A stretch of DNA of 24,462 nucleotides from JAZLJD01 sp045617725 (GTDB taxonomy: Bacteria; Bacillota; Clostridia; Lachnospirales; Lachnospiraceae): contig JAZLJD010000008.1 of NCBI GenBank assembly GCA_045617725.1, positions 1 to 24,462 of the forward strand, given 5' to 3'. Below are positions 1-8,400 of this stretch, piece by piece. Both the position numbers and the translations under genes were made by a program. Within the stretch, counting starts at the first letter, position 1; each line of letters begins with the position of its first letter. A model generated the notes under the pieces. That model made no database searches. It saw only the letters and a program-made list of their open reading frames with translations, and was not told the origin of the DNA.

Positions 1-47
1 TGGCCGGTCCCCGGGCCGGTTCCGGGCAGTTTTTGGGCCCTCCGGCC

Positions 48-109
48 GGTCCCGGGCATCGAGAATTCTGCCTTCTCAAATTCCCGATGTCGCCCGGAAC
101 CTGCTTTTT
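48..109 (+). terminator. Long terminator-like hairpin at the left edge
   Basis: GGTCCCGGGC (48-57) and CATCGAGAATT (57-67) face AATTCCCGATG (79-89) and GCCCGGAACC (92-101), giving a long interrupted stem followed by TGCTTTTTC. This looks like a rho-independent terminator for a plus-strand transcript entering from outside the window. A second copy of the left arm, GGTTCCGGGC (18-27), is a perfect 10-bp match to 92-101 and would compete with 48-57 for the same partner, so an attenuator-like alternative fold is possible. The upstream gene is not visible. Confidence 0.5.
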
Positions 110-277
110 CAGCCCCTACAGCGATTTTTCTTAGCATGGCCCGACCCGATGTAATAATTCGATTACAGCTCGGAGATTCTTCATCGGAATAGTTTCATGA
201 ATCATATTCCGCCGTCGCCACGTTCATTTTTCAACAAAAAGTTACATCGGGTTTCCCCTGTTTCACGATTCCCGATG
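57..277. repeat. Alternating CATCGGG / CCCGATG motif cluster
   Basis: Six copies of a CATCGGGAAT-like word occur in alternating orientation: 57-67, 79-89 (reverse), 145-151 (reverse), 182-190, 245-251 and 268-277 (reverse). The pair ACCCGATGTAA (144-154) and TTACATCGGGT (242-252) is a perfect 11-bp inverted repeat. CATCGGG at 245-251 can instead pair with CCCGATG at 271-277. TGTAAT/ATTACA at 150-155 and 162-167 forms another local stem. No T-run or buried ribosome site follows, so it is unclear whether this is an RNA leader or an array of protein-binding sites in front of the fucU fragment. Confidence 0.45.
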
Positions 278-364
278 CCCAAATCAAAAGAAGAGCCTAA
301 ATGAGTGCAATTCTCGGCCCCGCCGTGTTGCCCAAATAGACAAATTCCAGAATAGGAGAAAAAA

Positions 365-682
365 ATGTTAAAAGGAATCAATCCAATTCTCTCACCCGAA
401 CTTCTCAAAATACTCTGCGAGATGGGTCACTCCGACACCATCGTAATCGCAGACGGCAACTTTCCTGCCATGTCCGTCGGCAAAAATGCCATCGTATTAC
501 GCATGGACGGCCACGGAGTACCCGAAATACTGGAAGCAATTCTCGAAGTCTTCCCGCTTGACCAATACATCGAGAAACCCGTATCGCTCATGGAGTTGAA
601 CGACCCACCAAATTGGATGGTCGTATTTGTGAAAAGATTGCGATTCTCAAAGGCAGGGAAGATGCAGATCTTCAGCATGTAA
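365..682 (+). pseudogene. fucU: Truncated RbsD/FucU-family sugar mutarotase
   Basis: The first roughly 80 residues read as a FucU-type L-fucose mutarotase: an N-terminal MLKGINPILSPELLKILCEM segment, then a MGH step, an IADGNFPA stretch and a DGHGVPEILEAIL helix. Intact members of this cytosolic family are about 140 residues. They interconvert pyranose anomers, with ring-forming subunits and a C-terminal strand bearing active-site residues. Here similarity stops around nucleotide 605, and the last ~25 codons are out of frame with the phage-derived sequence that follows, so the C-terminal half is lost. A good ribosome site (AGGAG, six bases before ATG) is preserved, so the stub may still be translated. 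The deletion point coincides with the start of a prophage fragment. No fucose kinase or isomerase is nearby. Confidence 0.75.
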
Positions 683-912
683 TCTATCAGATTGATTATC
701 AGAATTCGTTGAAAGAGCAAATCAACGGAATATTAACGAATCTGCAAGGAAACAATTTCGGAAAAATATCCGATTATCTTGTAAAGTCGTACAATGAAGG
801 CTTTATTGGAACACTGTACGAATTGCAGGGGCAGGGTGTTCCGCTTGTCATTCCTATTGATTTTGAAAAAAATTACATACGAGTAAGACTAAGTTCGTGT
901 TTTAATCTTTAG
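613..912 (+). pseudogene. Phage minor head / SPP1 gp7-type morphogenesis protein remnant
   Basis: The frame has the look of the N-terminal part of phage head-morphogenesis (SPP1 gp7-like) proteins: a KIAILKGREDADLQHVIYQI start, an 'ISDYL..SYNEGFIGTLYELQGQGVPL' type segment, and an IPIDFE stretch where the family usually has IPIDQE. The normal protein is several hundred residues and helps build the portal/capsid. Here similarity ends near nucleotide 875, and the frame runs into a terminator at 891-931. The start is fused to the broken fucU copy. I read it as debris of a deleted prophage rather than a functional gene. Confidence in the family is moderate and in decay high. Confidence 0.6.
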
Positions 913-931
913 TTGAAACACGAACTTTTTT
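891..931 (+). terminator. Rho-independent terminator
   Basis: AAGTTCGTGTTT (891-902) pairs perfectly with AAACACGAACTT (916-927) over 12 bp, with a 13-base loop, followed by TTTT. It would end plus-strand transcription from the fucU/phage remnant. Confidence 0.8.
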
Positions 932-939
932 ATGACAAA

Positions 940-1080
940 AAGACAAAAAATAAGTGCAATGTCTTTAGCCTTGCTCTTGATAAGTCAAGCGTCCACAAAC
1001 TTCGTAGAACTTTCTCAAGCAAAGCCCAGACAAAATATCCAAGAGAAATGGTTGCTTCCATCCTTGGTCACTTAGAGAAA
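940..1080 (+). pseudogene. Tyrosine recombinase (phage integrase) C-terminal remnant
   Basis: In the plus frame through this stretch there is an SSVHKLRRTFSSKA segment followed about 15 residues later by ASILGHLEKT. These resemble the H-x-L-R and L-G-H boxes of the catalytic domain of tyrosine recombinases, which cut and rejoin phage attachment sites. The N-terminal domain, the first catalytic Arg and the final Tyr are not visible. The frame stays open beyond, but into sequence antisense to the esterase gene, so that extension is not real protein. Position just before a tRNA 3'-end fragment (1119-1139) fits an integrase next to its attachment site. I infer a decayed prophage end. Confidence 0.5.
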
Positions 1081-1104
1081 ACCTCGTATTTTCAAGGTTT
1101 TCTC
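1075..1104 (+). terminator. Perfect 10-bp hairpin after the integrase remnant
   Basis: GAGAAAACCT (1075-1084) pairs perfectly with AGGTTTTCTC (1095-1104) around a 10-base loop. On the plus strand AATCTTTT follows, a weak T-rich tail; on the minus strand no T-run follows. It may be a terminator for the integrase remnant, or it may mark the downstream side of an old tRNA gene on the minus strand. Confidence 0.4.
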
Positions 1105-1118
1105 AATCTTTTACCAAT

Positions 1119-1139
1119 AGCGAGAAGGGGATTCGAACC
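1119..1139 (-). other. tRNA 3'-end fragment, probable old attachment site
   Basis: The minus strand reads GGTTCGAATCCCC then TTCTCGCT, matching the T-loop (TTCGAAT), the 3' side of the T-stem and an acceptor-stem 3' strand. The 5' side of the T-stem does not pair (TAAGG against CCCCT), and no anticodon or D arm lies upstream, so it is not a functional tRNA. Tyrosine-recombinase phages commonly integrate into tRNA 3' ends, leaving such a fragment next to the integrase, as seen here. The donor tRNA identity cannot be fixed. Confidence 0.55.
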
Positions 1140-1155
1140 TTATGGCACCGCACCG

Positions 1156-1830
1156 CTACCGCACCATCCACTCTATTCCTTTTACAAGCCGTGTAAGCGG
1201 TTCCTGAAAGTGCCCGCCTTCATTCCATTCAAAACTCACGTGTTCCTCCCCGATTCGCTCTGCAATCCATCTATATATCTCTTCGGTCGCCTCGCCCACG
1301 GTACGCATCACAGGATGCTTGGTGAGCGGTTCCTTTTTCCCAAGGCTCAGATAAATTGTCCGGTCTCCCGGAAAGAGGCTGTCGTCCGAAAGAAATTCAC
1401 GCATATACTCCGTAAACCCCGGATACCAAAGAGACCCGGAGCAACAGACACACCCCGAAAAAATATCGCTCCGCGTCATCGCCCAAAGCGAAAAAAGACC
1501 TGCCAGCGAATAGCCCGCAAGAAAAATCTTCCGATTGCAGGAAACGGTCGATACCGGTATCTTCGAAAGTTCCTTCAGCAGTTCTTCAAGAAATGCATCC
1601 GCATGACCGCCAAAAACACGTCCCTTAAGGATACCGGCAGCCGGCCAGGGCGTTAAATAATCATCCCAGGAAGGCACCTTAGCTTCCATCAGGGAAACAG
1701 CCGGCGTACCGTCTTCCGACAGGCGCGCAAGCAGTTCTTCGCCCTGCGAAGGCATATCTGCAGCGGTCACGAAAACAACAAGCGGGCCCTCCGGAGATAT
1801 ATGCAATTGTCTGAACTCAAATTCATTCAT
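1156..1830 (-). CDS. Alpha/beta-hydrolase fold esterase (Fes/esterase-D-like)
   Basis: A 224-residue cytosolic protein without a signal peptide. The nucleophile elbow is GYSLAG with Ser108 as the likely catalytic serine, and a late EGGHF places His207 as the likely catalytic histidine; the acid may lie in the SLGKKEPLTKH segment (163-172). This layout fits the PF00756-type putative esterase group, which hydrolyses ester-linked substrates; the substrate here is unknown. Length is normal for the short bacterial members. Its ATG follows the TAA of the MFS gene with no gap, so translation is probably coupled and it is the last gene of the purL-led run. It ends only about 15 bp from the decayed prophage scar, but no truncation is evident. 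Confidence 0.75.
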   Translation of the reverse strand: MNEFEFRQLHISPEGPLVVFVTAADMPSQGEELLARLSEDGTPAVSLMEAKVPSWDDYLTPWPAAGILKGRVFGGHADAFLEELLKELSKIPVSTVSCNRKIFLAGYSLAGLFSLWAMTRSDIFSGCVCCSGSLWYPGFTEYMREFLSDDSLFPGDRTIYLSLGKKEPLTKHPVMRTVGEATEEIYRWIAERIGEEHVSFEWNEGGHFQEPLTRLVKGIEWMVR

Positions 1831-3051
1831 TTACGACGACTTTCTACTATGCTCCTTACGAAGAAGGCACAGTGCTCCCAAAATTACAAGACATGGAATA
1901 AATGCCGCATATTTAAGGCCTGCGTGAAGGCCATCTGTACTTCTGTCTGCGACAAAGCCGACGAAGGCCGGCCCGAGGCTGCAGCCCACATCTCCCGCAA
2001 AGGCCATCGCCGCATAAAGTCCGGTTCCGAGTCCTTTGTCAAGGCGCGCTTCCAGCGAGAAAGTCGCAGGCCACAGGGGGCCAACAAAAAATCCGGCCAG
2101 AACACAGCCCACCAGCGCACCCGTATAGCCTCCAAAGCCCACCAGGACATAGCAGCCAAGCATGCCAAAGGCATACAGTGCCAGCAGGGCGCTCAACTTC
2201 ACTTTGTCAGCAAATCGTGCGTATACCACTCGCGAAATTCCCATAAAAAGGGCAAAAAGGCAGGGGCCCACCAAATCGCCCACCGCTTTTTCAAAGTGGA
2301 GTCCGGCTTCCATAAAGGAGGAAATCCACTGGCTCATCGCCATCTCTGACGCGCCGGCTCCCGTCATACACAAAAGCACGAAAAGGAATGTCGCCGGCAC
2401 CCGCCTGCTCTGCCTCTCACCTTCCGAACGTGCAGTTTCCGTGTTTTCTCCCAAAATAGCCTGTTCATTAAGCGGCACCCTTGCAAAAAAGAAGGCATTG
2501 AAAAGCGGCAGAAGGCACCAGAGAATCGGAAGCAACTGCCAAAAATGACTGCCGCTCCATTCCATGATACCAAAATACGCAGCCGTCGTAACCGCTACAA
2601 TGACGCAGCCGAAACTGTACATCGAATGCAAAAGACCCATCGCCCTAGCCTTTGTATCACTTGGGCAGCTCTCTACAATCGGACTGATCAGTACCTCGGT
2701 CACACCACCTCCGATTCCGCATAGAATCATGCAAAAAAGAATCGCAACATAGACCAGATTTCCCGGCGCCAGTTCCGGCAGGAAGCCAAAACACAAAAGT
2801 CCAAGTGCGGCACTCACATGTGCTGCTACCGTGACATGGCGAACGCCCTTCCACTTAACCCAGAAGGGTGTTATGAAGTCAAAAAGAAGCTGCGTGCCGA
2901 AGTTGACTGTTGTGGTCAACCCAAGTTGCAGCAGTGAAACGCCATAGTTTTTGGCAAAAGTAAGAAACAAAAGCGGTGGTAAACAATTTACCGCCGCCTG
3001 TGTAATATACCCTAAATATGAAGCTTTGATGGTATTCTTGTAATTCTTCAA
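1831..3051 (-). CDS. MFS transporter, 12 membrane segments
   Basis: A 406-residue hydrophobic protein with about twelve membrane segments in two halves, separated by a charged loop near residues 200-220 (an ENTETARSEGERQ stretch). This is the usual major facilitator layout for proton- or ion-coupled transport in the inner membrane. There is no clear substrate signature; the overall look is closer to sugar or small-molecule porters than to multidrug pumps. The start is TTG, 8 bp after the argS stop, with only a weak ribosome site (TAGGTG), so low expression or coupling to argS translation is likely. The esterase follows without gap. Joint handling of an esterified substrate by transporter and esterase is plausible but is inference only. 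Confidence 0.8.
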   Translation of the reverse strand: MKNYKNTIKASYLGYITQAAVNCLPPLLFLTFAKNYGVSLLQLGLTTTVNFGTQLLFDFITPFWVKWKGVRHVTVAAHVSAALGLLCFGFLPELAPGNLVYVAILFCMILCGIGGGVTEVLISPIVESCPSDTKARAMGLLHSMYSFGCVIVAVTTAAYFGIMEWSGSHFWQLLPILWCLLPLFNAFFFARVPLNEQAILGENTETARSEGERQSRRVPATFLFVLLCMTGAGASEMAMSQWISSFMEAGLHFEKAVGDLVGPCLFALFMGISRVVYARFADKVKLSALLALYAFGMLGCYVLVGFGGYTGALVGCVLAGFFVGPLWPATFSLEARLDKGLGTGLYAAMAFAGDVGCSLGPAFVGFVADRSTDGLHAGLKYAAFIPCLVILGALCLLRKEHSRKSS

Positions 3052-3059
3052 TGCGACAC

Positions 3060-4826
3060 CTACATACGATCCGGAGCAGTAAAGCCAAGTAAATCAATGC
3101 ACTGTTCCATCACTTTTTTGGTAAGAAGAAGGAGTGCCAGCCAGCCCTTCTGTTTCTCTTTGTCTTCCTCGGTCATGATACGATTGTCATGGTAGAAGGA
3201 GTTGAACGCATTGGCCAAATCATAAACATACGAACATACCTTGTGCGGTGCGAGATCCTCGAGAGCACTCTGAATCATGGTAGAGAACTGTGCGAGCTGA
3301 AGATTTAAGTTCTTCTCGCTTACGCCGCAGGAAGGACGCAACTTAAGGCCTTCGAGACTGCCTCCGGCCTCCGTAAATTTATTCAGAATCGACTTGATAC
3401 GAACGATGGTGTACAGAATGTACGGACCGGTCTCTCCCTCGGAGGATGTGAAACGGTCGATATCAAATACGTAGTCTTTGGTGGCCTGGTTTGACAGATC
3501 GCCATACTTAAGAGCGGCAAGGCCGACGATTTCTGCGGTCTTCTGAGCCTCTTCCTCGCTGATCTCGCGATTCTCCTTAATCTTCTGATACATCGCATCA
3601 TTGATTTCATTCACAAGACGCTCAAGACGCATCACACCGCCCTCTCTCGTCTTAAAGGGCTTGCCGTCCGGACCGTTCATGGTACCAAAGCCGATAAACT
3701 GAAGGTTCACGGAATCATCCGTAATGCCGGCCTTTCTTACAGCACGGAAGCACTGCACGAAATGCAGGTCCTGACGTTTGTCAACTACATAAACGATATC
3801 AGTCGGATTATAAAGCTGCATACGCTCCATTACGGTAGCAACATCGGTGGAATCGTAGTTCGTAGCGCCGTTGCTCTTTAACAGAATGCAGGGAGGAATC
3901 TCCTTGGAATCGGTCTCCTCCTTGACATTAATAACCCATGCGCCCTCGGAAAGCTCGGCAATACCGGACTTCTTCATATCCTCAATCATGGGCGGAATCA
4001 TGTCGGACACATCCGATTCACCCTTCCACACGTCGAACTCGACACGCAGACGGTCATAGTTTTTCTTAAGGTCCGCAACCGAGACTGCCATAATATGGTG
4101 CCAAAGAGCACGATATCCTCTTCGGCCTGCCTGCAGTTCAAAGGTTGCCTTCAGGGCTTTCTCCTTAAAAGCTTCGTCCGTCTTGGACTTGGCGCTGGCA
4201 AAAGGATAAATCTCCTCAAGTTCGGAAACGGTAACGGGGGATTCTTCCGGATACTCTCCCGTAAAATTCTCATCAAAATATACAAGATCCGGCTTACGCA
4301 CTTCAATCTCGGAAATAACAAGGCCGATGGGAAGTCCCCAATCGCCCAAATGAATGTCACCGATTACCTCATGACCGCAAAAACGCAGGATCCGCTTGAT
4401 GCTCTCGCCGATTACCGCGCTGCGCAGATGTCCTACGTGAAGCGGCTTGGCAACATTCGGGCCGCCAAAATCCAGTACTACCTTGCGACGTGACTCGGGC
4501 TTGGGAACGCCGAACTGTCCGTCCTCGCTCATAGCGGTCACATAATTGCAAACGAACTCAGGGGAAACATCCATATTCATAAAGCCGGGCATAACCACCT
4601 CAAACTTTGAGAAGGTCTTGCTGCCTTCGAGATGCTTTGCCACATCGGTAGCGATCTGCATCGGAGCCTTGTGATACTTTTTGGCCCCGGCCATGGCACC
4701 GTTGCACTGAAACTCACACAGGTCCGGTCGGTTGGAAACAGTGACTCTTCCGAGAGCTGCCTCGTAGCCCTCTGCTTCAAATGCTGCCATCAGTTCCTGT
4801 GAAAGTGCTTCTAAAAATTTCTCCAT
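3060..4826 (-). CDS. argS: Arginyl-tRNA synthetase
   Basis: A 588-residue class I synthetase that charges tRNA-Arg with arginine in the cytosol. The HIGH signature appears as HVGH at 130-133 within KPLHVGHLRSAVIGE. The region that replaces KMSKS in many ArgRS enzymes is KPFKTREGG (389-397). The C-terminal end, LLGFTAPDRM, matches the family's conserved terminus, so the gene is complete. It is somewhat longer than the ~550-residue Bacillus type but within range. ATG at 4826 lies 24 bp after queH, preceded by AGAAAGAT as a modest ribosome site. It sits mid-run between queH and the MFS gene. No T-box leader is possible in so short a gap, so control must come from the purL promoter or read-through. 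Confidence 0.96.
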   Translation of the reverse strand: MEKFLEALSQELMAAFEAEGYEAALGRVTVSNRPDLCEFQCNGAMAGAKKYHKAPMQIATDVAKHLEGSKTFSKFEVVMPGFMNMDVSPEFVCNYVTAMSEDGQFGVPKPESRRKVVLDFGGPNVAKPLHVGHLRSAVIGESIKRILRFCGHEVIGDIHLGDWGLPIGLVISEIEVRKPDLVYFDENFTGEYPEESPVTVSELEEIYPFASAKSKTDEAFKEKALKATFELQAGRRGYRALWHHIMAVSVADLKKNYDRLRVEFDVWKGESDVSDMIPPMIEDMKKSGIAELSEGAWVINVKEETDSKEIPPCILLKSNGATNYDSTDVATVMERMQLYNPTDIVYVVDKRQDLHFVQCFRAVRKAGITDDSVNLQFIGFGTMNGPDGKPFKTREGGVMRLERLVNEINDAMYQKIKENREISEEEAQKTAEIVGLAALKYGDLSNQATKDYVFDIDRFTSSEGETGPYILYTIVRIKSILNKFTEAGGSLEGLKLRPSCGVSEKNLNLQLAQFSTMIQSALEDLAPHKVCSYVYDLANAFNSFYHDNRIMTEEDKEKQKGWLALLLLTKKVMEQCIDLLGFTAPDRM

Positions 4827-4850
4827 AACCTATCTTTCTCCTGCCAAAAA

Positions 4851-5477
4851 CTAATCCGTCGCGGCATCGCGTTTCGAAAATACGCAGCCGCAGTAATTCT
4901 GTCTGTAAAGTCCGTATTTCTCGGACAATCTGATACTGGTCAAGTATCCGTCACGCTTCTTAAAGTCCGAATAGAGATACGCTACGCCGTATTCCTCCGC
5001 AAGGCGGCCGCCGATTTCGTTCAGCTTACCGGCCTTCTTTAAGGGGGAAATCGTAAGGGTCGTCGTAAACAGGTCATACCCGCCGCTTTGTGCGACTTCC
5101 GCTGCCTTTCGAAGGCGCAGTTCGTAACACTTAAAACAGCGTTCCCCGCCCTCCGGGCACTGCTCCAATCCTCGTGCCATCTCATAAAATTTCGGGCCGT
5201 CATAATCGCAATCCACAAAATCGATGGGGAACAATGAGGAATCGCCTGCAGCCTCCTCATTGAGGATTCCAATCAGACGAAGCTGTTCCTCCTTGCGCTT
5301 TAAGTATTCCTCGGACGGCGCAATATTCGGATTGTAATAAAGAACCGTGATTCTGAAATATTTTCTTAAGTAAGTAAGCACATAGCTGCTGCAAGGTGCG
5401 CAGCAGCTATGAAGTAATAGTCTGTTTTGTGTTCCGGCTTCGGAAATAAGCCTGTCACACTCTAGTTGGTAATTCAT
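4851..5477 (-). CDS. queH: Epoxyqueuosine reductase QueH
   Basis: A 208-residue protein of the former DUF208 family. QueH reduces epoxyqueuosine to queuosine in tRNA, the last step of queuosine synthesis, replacing the unrelated QueG. The cysteine signature is clear: HSCCAPCS (Cys25, Cys26, Cys29), CFKC (Cys114, Cys117) and YCGC (Cys196, Cys198), which bind an iron-sulfur cluster and a second metal site in the family. The ATG overlaps the purL stop in an ATGA junction, so it is translationally coupled to purL. No other queuosine gene lies in the window, so the organism may use the enzyme with preQ1/queuine routes encoded elsewhere. Confidence 0.93.
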   Translation of the reverse strand: MNYQLECDRLISEAGTQNRLLLHSCCAPCSSYVLTYLRKYFRITVLYYNPNIAPSEEYLKRKEEQLRLIGILNEEAAGDSSLFPIDFVDCDYDGPKFYEMARGLEQCPEGGERCFKCYELRLRKAAEVAQSGGYDLFTTTLTISPLKKAGKLNEIGGRLAEEYGVAYLYSDFKKRDGYLTSIRLSEKYGLYRQNYCGCVFSKRDAATD

Positions 5478-8400
5478 CGGAAGTACTCCACACCGGACTC
5501 GAAGATCTTAAGATCCTGCTCGCCGTAGATGTTGATTGCAACACCGTCGCCGCGGCGCTCTACATGGGCCATCTTACCAAGGCAGCGGCCATCCGGAGAA
5601 GTGATACCTTCGATTGCGCCGTAGGAACCGTTGACATTGTACTCTTCGTCCATACTTACATTGCCGAAGAAATCGCAGTAGCGGGTTGCTACCTGTCCGT
5701 TCTCCTCCAGCTTCTCAATCCACTCAGCGGGAGCTACGAAACGTCCCTCGCCGTGAGAAGCGGGTGTTACATAAACGCCGCCCAGGTCGGCCTTCTGAAG
5801 CCAGGGGCTCTTGTTGGAAACGACCTTGGTGTAAACCATCTTGGATACGTGGCGGTTGATTGTATTGAAGGTAAGGGTCGGGCTCTGTGCGTCCTGACCT
5901 ACGATTGCTCCGTTCGGTACCAGTCCCAGCTTAATAAGTGCCTGGAAGCCGTTGCAGATACCAAGAGCCAGACCGTCTCTTTCGTTCAAAAGCTTCATAA
6001 CAGCTTCCTTCATGTGTTCATTCTGAAAAGCGGTTGCGAAGAACTTGGCAGAACCGTCCGGTTCATCACCTGCGGAGAAACCACCGGGGAACATGATAAT
6101 CTGTGCCTTCGAAATTCCGTCCGTGAATTCCTTTACGGACTCACGAATGTCTTCGGGAGAGTTGTTTCTGAATACCTTTACGATGGCATCCGCACCTGCG
6201 CGTTCAAAGGCGCGGGCGGAATCGTACTCGCAGTTCGTTCCGGGGAATACGGGAATGAATACGGTAGGACGTGCCACGCGGTTCTTGCAGACATAAACGC
6301 TACCCTCTGCTGCTTTATAAATCGGAGCGTTCACTACATCGTAATCCGCGGTAGCGCGCTGAGGGAATACCTTCTCAAGCGGTGCGCTCCAAGCTCTGAC
6401 AGCATCCTCCATGGAAACGGCAGCGCCGTCCGGCATTGTAAATACGGCATTGCCGGTTACGCAACCGAATACGGTGTACTCGATGCCTTCCGGAATGGAA
6501 TCCACTGCTGCCGGCTTCATCTCAAGTACCAAATCGCCCATTACATTTTTGTAAAGGTCTGCAGGTACCGTATCATGTGCGAATTCTACACCAAGCTTGT
6601 TGCCAAAAGCCATCTTGGCAGCCGCTACGGCAAGACCGTGTGCGTCGGAAACATATGCGGAAACTGCAGCGCCCGAGTGAAGCAGAGCGGAAACAGCTTC
6701 ATAAAGCTCCATAACATCCTTGTAAACGGGAATATCGTAATCGTCCTTCGGAAGCGGGAAGTGAACCAGCACATCCCCGGCATTCTTCAGTTCGGGAGTC
6801 ACTACATCCTTGCCGAGTGCGGTATCCACTGCAAAGGAAACAAGTGTGGGAGGTACATCAATATCATTGAAGGTACCGCTCATGGAATCCTTACCACCGA
6901 TGGAAGGAAGTCCGTAACCAATCTGGGCATCATATGCACCAAGCAGAGCTGCAAAAGGCTGGCTCCATCTGGACGGATCTTCTGTCATACGACGGAAATA
7001 CTCCTGGAAGGTAAAACGAACCTTCTTGTAATCACCGCCGGCTGCAACAATCTTGCTGAGAGACTCGGTTACCGCATAGATTGCTCCGTGGTAAGGGCTC
7101 CAGCTTGAAAGATAAGGATCAAAGCCGTAGCTCATCATGGTAACGAGGTCGGTCTTTCCTTTTAATACGGGAAGCTTGGCAACCATGGCCTGCGTCTCCG
7201 TAAGCTGATAACGGCCGCCGTACGGCATATATACGCTGCCTGCGCCGATGGAGGAGTCAAACATTTCCACAAGACCCTTCTGGCTGCAGGAATTCAAATC
7301 CGAAAGTGCTGTAAGGAAGGCGTCTTTGGTCTTTCCGGCTTCCGCCAAAGAGGATGCCTTCTCATCGGCATTCTTCTTAAAGTAGTTACCTTCCTCCGTG
7401 GGGATATCCACGCTGACTGCAGTTTCCTGATGTGCTCCGTTGGTATCAAGGAACGCTCGGGAAATATTAACGATTTCCTTACCTCTCCACTTAAGAACAA
7501 GGCGGGGAGACTTGGTTACGACTGCTACGGGAACCGCTTCGAGATTCTCTTTGGCGGCAGCCTGTAAAAATTCTTCTACATCCGCAGGATCCACAACGAC
7601 AGCCATACGTTCCTGAGACTCGGAAATGGCAAGTTCCGTACCGTCAAGGCCGGCATACTTCTTGGGTACCTTGTCAAGGTCAACGGTAAGTCCGTCTGCC
7701 AGCTCACCGATTGCTACGGAAACACCGCCTGCGCCGAAGTCGTTACATTTCTTAATCATGTGGCTGACAACAGGATCGCGGAACAATCTCTGAAGCTTAC
7801 GCTCTGTGGGTGCATTACCCTTCTGAACCTCGGCACCGCAGGTTTCGATGGAAGCCTCCGTGTGAACCTTGGAAGATCCGGTAGCACCGCCGCAACCGTC
7901 ACGGCCGGTACGACCGCCCAAAAGGATGATAACATCATCGGGATCGGAATTTAAACGAACAACATTGGCTCTGGGAGCAGCGCCCATAACGGCACCGATC
8001 TCCATACGTTTTGCAACGTAGTTCGGATGATATACTTCTTTAACATAACCGGTAGCAAGACCGATCTGGTTTCCGTAAGAGGAATAACCGCTTGCAGCGC
8101 CCCGGACAAGCTTCTTCTGGGAAAGCTTACCCTTCAGTGTCTCGCTGACGGGAACCGTAGGATCCGCAGCGCCTGTGATACGCATTGCCTGATATACATA
8201 GTTACGACCTGACAGGGGATCGCGGATTGCACCACCCAGACAGGTAGCGGCACCACCGAACGGCTCAATTTCGGTCGGATGATTGTGCGTCTCATTCTTG
8301 AAGCTTACAAGCCACTCCTCCGTAATGACACCGCGTCCGTCCTCGTAATCGATTTCAACGGGAACGACAATGGAGCATGCATTGATTTCATCGGACTTCT

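Noticed and set aside
913..1656. A 247-codon plus-strand frame from the integrase remnant onward
   Set aside because: Only the part up to about 1080 resembles an integrase. The rest is antisense to the esterase gene, Lys/Arg-rich, and has no family likeness.
5564..7108. A 514-codon open frame on the plus strand antisense to purL
   Set aside because: It is an antisense shadow of a strongly supported purL gene, with a Cys- and Gly-rich composition that reflects the opposite-strand codons and no domain I recognise.
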